The notes under the pieces were generated by a model. That model saw only the letters and a program-made list of their open reading frames with translations, did not search any database and was not told the DNA's origin. A stretch of 8,687 bases of DNA, taken from assembly GCA_025656895.1 (NCBI GenBank), contig JAHXHF010000178.1, forward strand, positions 1 through 8,687. Direction: 5' to 3'. The stretch is from a gamma proteobacterium symbiont of Bathyaustriella thionipta. GTDB taxonomy: Bacteria; Pseudomonadota; Gammaproteobacteria; Chromatiales; Chromatiaceae. How positions within the stretch are numbered: position 1 is the first letter of the stretch; each line of letters begins with the position of its first letter. Below are positions 5,687 through 8,687 of this stretch, piece after piece. The position numbers and the translations under genes are program-made.

Positions 5687-6823
5687 TTGAAAATTTTATT
5701 GCCGCCAGAGTCGCAACAGCCGCCGCTATATTGTCACGCGGCTGATGATGGCTCGGAAAAATCTCATTGCGGTGTGCTGCAAAAAGAGCAGGCAATAGCC
5801 GGCAAAAAAAGCCGGATTATGGTATTCGTACCTTCCGAATTTGTGCTTACGCTTGAAGTCAAGCTGCCCTCGGGCAACCGGCGTGAACTGTTAAAAGCTT
5901 TGCCCTATCTTGTCGAAGAACAGTTGGCGGATGACCTGCACAGTGTCATTATTTCGCATGAAAAGTTGCGTCCCGGCCAAAAAATTGTCTGCTGGGTGGT
6001 CTCACAATCACTAATGCAGCAATGGGCCGAGCAGCTTGCCGAACTTGGCATAAGTACCTATCAATGCTTTCCGGATTTCTGCCTGTTGCCAGTGCCCGAA
6101 GCCGCTCAGTCTGTCGAACTGCTGCTCGGTCAGCGACTGCTGCAGCGCAGTGGTATTTACCGGGGCTATGCCATCCATGCCGATTCAGCCGCTGCTTTTA
6201 CCGCATTGAAGGAACAACAAAGCGAACACAAAGCCGGTAACAGGCTGGAGTGGGCGGACGCACAGGAACTATTACAGCAACAGCCTGCCGTCTGGCCGGA
6301 TTTTTCACTCAGGATTCCTCCATCCGCACAGAGCAAGGCGGCTCATTCAGGCGCGCGCTGGTGGCCCGCGGTTGCCGTATTGTTGCTGGCGATACTGCTT
6401 TATACAGCTAGCGAATTGTGGGCTATTCACGCACTTAACGCCCGTCAACAACAGACAGAAGCGCAAATAGAAAGTCTGTTTTTTTCAACTTTTCCGCACA
6501 TCAAGCGACTGCAGGATGCCGAGTTTCAGGCCACTCAGGCCTTGCGTCAGCTACAGGGCGGATCATCAAACAAGCCATCGTTGTTTTTCTCTGTCTTTTA
6601 TCCTTTGGCTGATTTCCTTCGCCAGCATCGTGATATGCGTATCAGCAGTTTGCAGTTTCGCAACGCACAACTCAGAGTTCAGGTTGAGGCTGCCAATCTG
6701 GCTTCTATCGAGGCTTTGCAAAAAGCCATCAGCAAGCAAACCGGACAGCCGGTAAAATTACTCTCGGCCAGCCGTAAAGGTAAAGCCATGAGTGGCCGTC
6801 TGTTGATTGGAGAAGCCTCTTGA
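5687..6823 (+). CDS. Type II secretion system assembly protein GspL
   Basis: Inner-membrane platform protein that links the cytoplasmic ATPase GspE to GspM and the pseudopilus. Residues 1-220 are the cytoplasmic actin-like domain, with the typical LLKALPYLVEEQLADDLHSV segment (68-87). A transmembrane helix follows at about 225-247, then a coiled-coil-like Gln/Glu-rich stretch (250-292) and a periplasmic ferredoxin-like domain (about 298-378). Length 378 is normal. The TTG start at 5687 is supported by the position 3 bases after gspK and GAGG at 5672-5675, though 11 bases is a long spacing. gspE is not in this window, so the ATPase partner must be encoded elsewhere. Confidence 0.93.
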   Translation: MKILLPPESQQPPLYCHAADDGSEKSHCGVLQKEQAIAGKKSRIMVFVPSEFVLTLEVKLPSGNRRELLKALPYLVEEQLADDLHSVIISHEKLRPGQKIVCWVVSQSLMQQWAEQLAELGISTYQCFPDFCLLPVPEAAQSVELLLGQRLLQRSGIYRGYAIHADSAAAFTALKEQQSEHKAGNRLEWADAQELLQQQPAVWPDFSLRIPPSAQSKAAHSGARWWPAVAVLLLAILLYTASELWAIHALNARQQQTEAQIESLFFSTFPHIKRLQDAEFQATQALRQLQGGSSNKPSLFFSVFYPLADFLRQHRDMRISSLQFRNAQLRVQVEAANLASIEALQKAISKQTGQPVKLLSASRKGKAMSGRLLIGEAS

Positions 6824-7296
6824 AAGCCTGGTGGCAGGGTCTTGAGCCGCGTGAGCAACGCATGTTGCTGTTGGGTAGCCTGGCTCTGCTGGGTATGTTG
6901 TTGTATGTACTGTTGCTGGAAAAACTGCCGGCTGAACGCGAACAGGCACAACAATCGCTGCTGGCCAGTCAAAAGGTTTTCTATAGGCTTGAAGCGATTG
7001 CCGAGCAGGTGAAGATGGCCAGGAAAAATCCGCTGCATAAAAAGTCGCCACTGAAAGGCTCCCTGCTGGGTCTGGTTGACCGCTCAACCCGTCAGGCAGG
7101 TATTCGTCAACAGGTGAAGCGTCTCACCCCGGATGGTAAGGATCAGGTCAGGCTGTGGTTCGATAGCGTGTCTTTTGATCAGAGTATGAACTGGCTGGAA
7201 AAACTTTATCAGCAAGGAGTTCAGGTGGAGCAGATTTCGGTGAATCCTCTCAGCCAGGCGGGTCTGGTGCGTTTGTCGGTTACCCTGGTGCGCTGA
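6820..7296 (+). CDS. Type II secretion system protein GspM
   Basis: Small bitopic inner-membrane protein that pairs with GspL. It starts MKAWWQGLEPREQRMLLLGS, the typical GspM opening with the W..L.PRE pattern, then has one transmembrane helix (about 15-33), a helical region (35-70) and a C-terminal periplasmic domain (about 80-158). The TTG start overlaps the gspL stop (TTGA). The stop TGA (7294-7296) shares its last base with the ATG of the next gene. No gspN follows, unlike many T2SS operons. Length 158 is normal. Confidence 0.92.
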   Translation: MKAWWQGLEPREQRMLLLGSLALLGMLLYVLLLEKLPAEREQAQQSLLASQKVFYRLEAIAEQVKMARKNPLHKKSPLKGSLLGLVDRSTRQAGIRQQVKRLTPDGKDQVRLWFDSVSFDQSMNWLEKLYQQGVQVEQISVNPLSQAGLVRLSVTLVR

Positions 7297-8057
7297 TGCC
7301 GTTTAAACAATTAATAGCACTGATTGGTTATAAGGCCTACGCGGATTTGCGTACTGAAATTGCGCGTACTTATCTGGGCATACTGTGGTGGCTGTTTGAA
7401 CCCATGATGTATATGGCGGTCTTTTACCTGGTATTTGCGGTATTACTGAATCGCGGTACCGAAGATTTTGTGGCCTTTCTTATTATCGGCCTGATCTGCT
7501 GGACCTGGTTTCATGCCACCGTCATGCGGGCCTCCAATTCGATCGTGATGCACACGCATCTGATGCAGCAGGTGTATTTACCAAAAATCATGTTTCCTTT
7601 GGCGGTGATTCTGGCAAACAGTCTCAAATTTTTAATCGTCTATGGCCTGCTGCTGTTGTTTGTGGTGCTGTATGGCAAACCACCCTCTATTTATTGGCTG
7701 GGGATCATTCCCACTCTGTTGATAGAGCTTTTGTTCATCAGTGGAGTTTCGTTGCTGGTCGCAGCTATTATTCCTTTTATTCCTGATTTATCCATAGTGG
7801 TGGATAATCTGTTGCACGGTATGCTGTTTCTTTCCGGTGTTTTCTATGTTATTCGTGATTTGCCGCATCCCTTCAGTGACTGGATGATGCTTAACCCTAT
7901 GGCGGTCTTGCTGGACGCGCAGCGCGCGGTTTTGTTGTACGGGCAGTGGCCGGACTGGACTCATCTGTTTCTCAGTGCCCTGGTCGCGCTTTTTCTGATC
8001 TTCATCGCGGCTTTGTTATTCAAACGCTATGACTACAGTTATCCGCGGATCGCCTGA
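7296..8057 (+). CDS. ABC-2 type polysaccharide/O-antigen export permease (Wzm/KpsM family)
   Basis: Membrane subunit of an ABC exporter that moves a lipid-linked polysaccharide (O-antigen, capsule or similar) across the inner membrane. The 253 residues contain about six transmembrane segments (roughly 32-53, 58-78, 100-126, 133-160, 170-186, 224-243). Family landmarks are the amphipathic N-terminal region with RTYLGILWWLFEPM (24-37), YLPKIMFPLA (94-103), IIPFIPDLSIVVDNLLHGMLFLSGVFY (158-184) and LNPMAVLLDAQRAVLLYG (199-216). It shares one base with the gspM stop, so it is translationally coupled to the T2SS operon, and lies 2 bases before its ATPase partner. The substrate cannot be told; no glycosyltransferase is in the window. 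Confidence 0.9.
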   Translation: MPFKQLIALIGYKAYADLRTEIARTYLGILWWLFEPMMYMAVFYLVFAVLLNRGTEDFVAFLIIGLICWTWFHATVMRASNSIVMHTHLMQQVYLPKIMFPLAVILANSLKFLIVYGLLLLFVVLYGKPPSIYWLGIIPTLLIELLFISGVSLLVAAIIPFIPDLSIVVDNLLHGMLFLSGVFYVIRDLPHPFSDWMMLNPMAVLLDAQRAVLLYGQWPDWTHLFLSALVALFLIFIAALLFKRYDYSYPRIA

Positions 8058-8059
8058 TC

Positions 8060-8647
8060 ATGCCGCATTCTCCTGCCGTTATTGTTAAAAATATCAGCTT
8101 TGCCTATCGCAAGGGCGTTTCACTGATGCTTAACCGCAAGCCACAGGAATGGACACTGCAGAATATTTCCCTGCAAGTTCGCCGCGGTGAGGCTATCGGT
8201 GTCATCGGCCGTAACGGACAGGGTAAAAGCACCTTGCTGAAATTGCTGGCCGGTATTTATAAACCGGATTCAGGGCTGGTAGAACGTCGCATACAGCACA
8301 GCGCGCTGCTGTCTCTGCAGGTGGGTTTTGTCAACCATCTGAGTGGTCGGGACAATGTGGTGCTGAGTGCTATTTTACAAGGCATGCCACGCAAACAGGC
8401 ACTGAAGATTGTTGATGATGTGATTGAACTGTCCGAGTTGGGTGAGCATATTGATTATCCGATCAAAACCTATTCAGCCGGTATGCGCACCCGTCTTGGG
8501 TTTGCCATTGCCATGCAATTGCAACCGGAACTGTTGCTGATTGATGAGGTGCTGGGAGTAGGGGATGCCCCCCCCTGTGTCAGGATACCTTTCGCCTCTA
8601 GGAGTCTGTCGGACTTAACCACAGTGACCGCACTGGCAAGCCCTTAA
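8060..8647 (+). CDS. Polysaccharide ABC exporter ATPase (Wzt/KpsT family), broken after Walker B
   Basis: ATP-binding partner of the preceding permease. Visible motifs are Walker A GRNGQGKST (50-58), a Q-loop region near 87 (LQVGFVNHLSGRDN), the modified signature YSAGMRTRLGFAIA (138-151), typical of KpsT/Wzt, and Walker B LLLIDEVLGVGD (158-169). After Ala170 the family expects a phenylalanine-containing helix, the D-loop continuation and the switch His; instead there are 26 unrelated residues ending at TAA 8645-8647. Neither other forward frame restores the family sequence past the C run at 8568-8575, so this is not a simple frameshift. The product would lack the H-loop and any C-terminal carbohydrate-binding domain and is probably inactive as an ATPase, unless the break is an assembly artefact. 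Confidence 0.88.
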   Translation: MPHSPAVIVKNISFAYRKGVSLMLNRKPQEWTLQNISLQVRRGEAIGVIGRNGQGKSTLLKLLAGIYKPDSGLVERRIQHSALLSLQVGFVNHLSGRDNVVLSAILQGMPRKQALKIVDDVIELSELGEHIDYPIKTYSAGMRTRLGFAIAMQLQPELLLIDEVLGVGDAPPCVRIPFASRSLSDLTTVTALASP

Positions 8648-8687
8648 AATATAAAAATTCGACTATTTTATAAGGTATTGCTGTGTA
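8568..8687. mobile_element. Probable edge of an inserted element or assembly junction
   Basis: From about the C8 run (8568-8575) the sequence stops matching an ABC ATPase in all three forward frames. On the minus strand a frame is open from the window edge to a TAG at 8598-8600, 29 codons, too short to identify. An AT-rich imperfect inverted repeat lies at 8643-8674 (cttaaaata with tattttataag). A truncated gene followed by unrelated sequence at a window edge is the usual picture of an insertion sequence end. I cannot see the far end, a transposase or the target duplication, and cannot name a family. Confidence 0.4.

Noticed and set aside
6679..7087. Minus-strand open frames opposite gspL and gspM
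   Set aside because: They are shadow frames of well-supported T2SS genes, with low-complexity Gln/Thr-rich translation and no start context.
8576..8660. A simple frameshift in the C run as the cause of ATPase truncation
   Set aside because: Both other forward frames after the run hit stops quickly and give no ABC D-loop or H-loop sequence.

Overview
The window looks like chromosomal DNA of a gammaproteobacterium with roughly even base composition. The evidence is protein-level resemblance only: a Gsp-type type II secretion (T2SS) pseudopilus operon in the order G-H-I-J-K-L-M, a TusE/DsrC-family sulfur relay protein and a CPA2 antiporter. No rRNA, tRNA, CRISPR array or complete mobile element is visible, and I cannot name the genus.

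Left part (1-1963, + strand). About 80 bases that do not look coding contain two small hairpins. They run into a CPA2 (KefB-like) cation/proton antiporter that seems to lack a normal start and the beginning of its first membrane helix. A small exported protein of unknown function (1225-1563) follows directly. A TusE/DsrC-like protein (1664-1963) comes next, after a 100-base gap.

Middle part (1964-7296). gspC is on the minus strand (2053-2565), convergent with tusE and divergent from gspG. A 64-base divergent region holds a perfect TATAAT that fits a promoter for gspG. From there gspG, H, I, J, K, L and M run as one compact operon with mostly 4-base overlaps. They encode the major pseudopilin (G), the minor tip pseudopilins (H, I, J, K) and the inner-membrane assembly proteins (L, M), while GspC links the inner-membrane platform to the secretin. 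gspD, gspE, gspF and gspN are not in the window. GspI carries an unusual Pro/Gly-rich, acidic C-terminal tail of nearly 60 residues.

Right part (7296-8687). The gspM stop overlaps by one base the start of an ABC-2 polysaccharide/O-antigen export permease (Wzm/KpsM type), followed two bases later by its ATPase (Wzt/KpsT type). The ATPase is broken just after Walker B, at a run of eight C. The remaining ~115 bases match no expected ABC sequence in any frame and are best explained as the edge of an inserted element or an assembly junction. Both window ends therefore look like breakpoints.

The window is mostly ordinary housekeeping and secretion content. The points most worth a second look are the GspI tail, the joining of T2SS and polysaccharide-export genes, the broken ATPase, and the odd start of the antiporter. 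I see no convincing new system.
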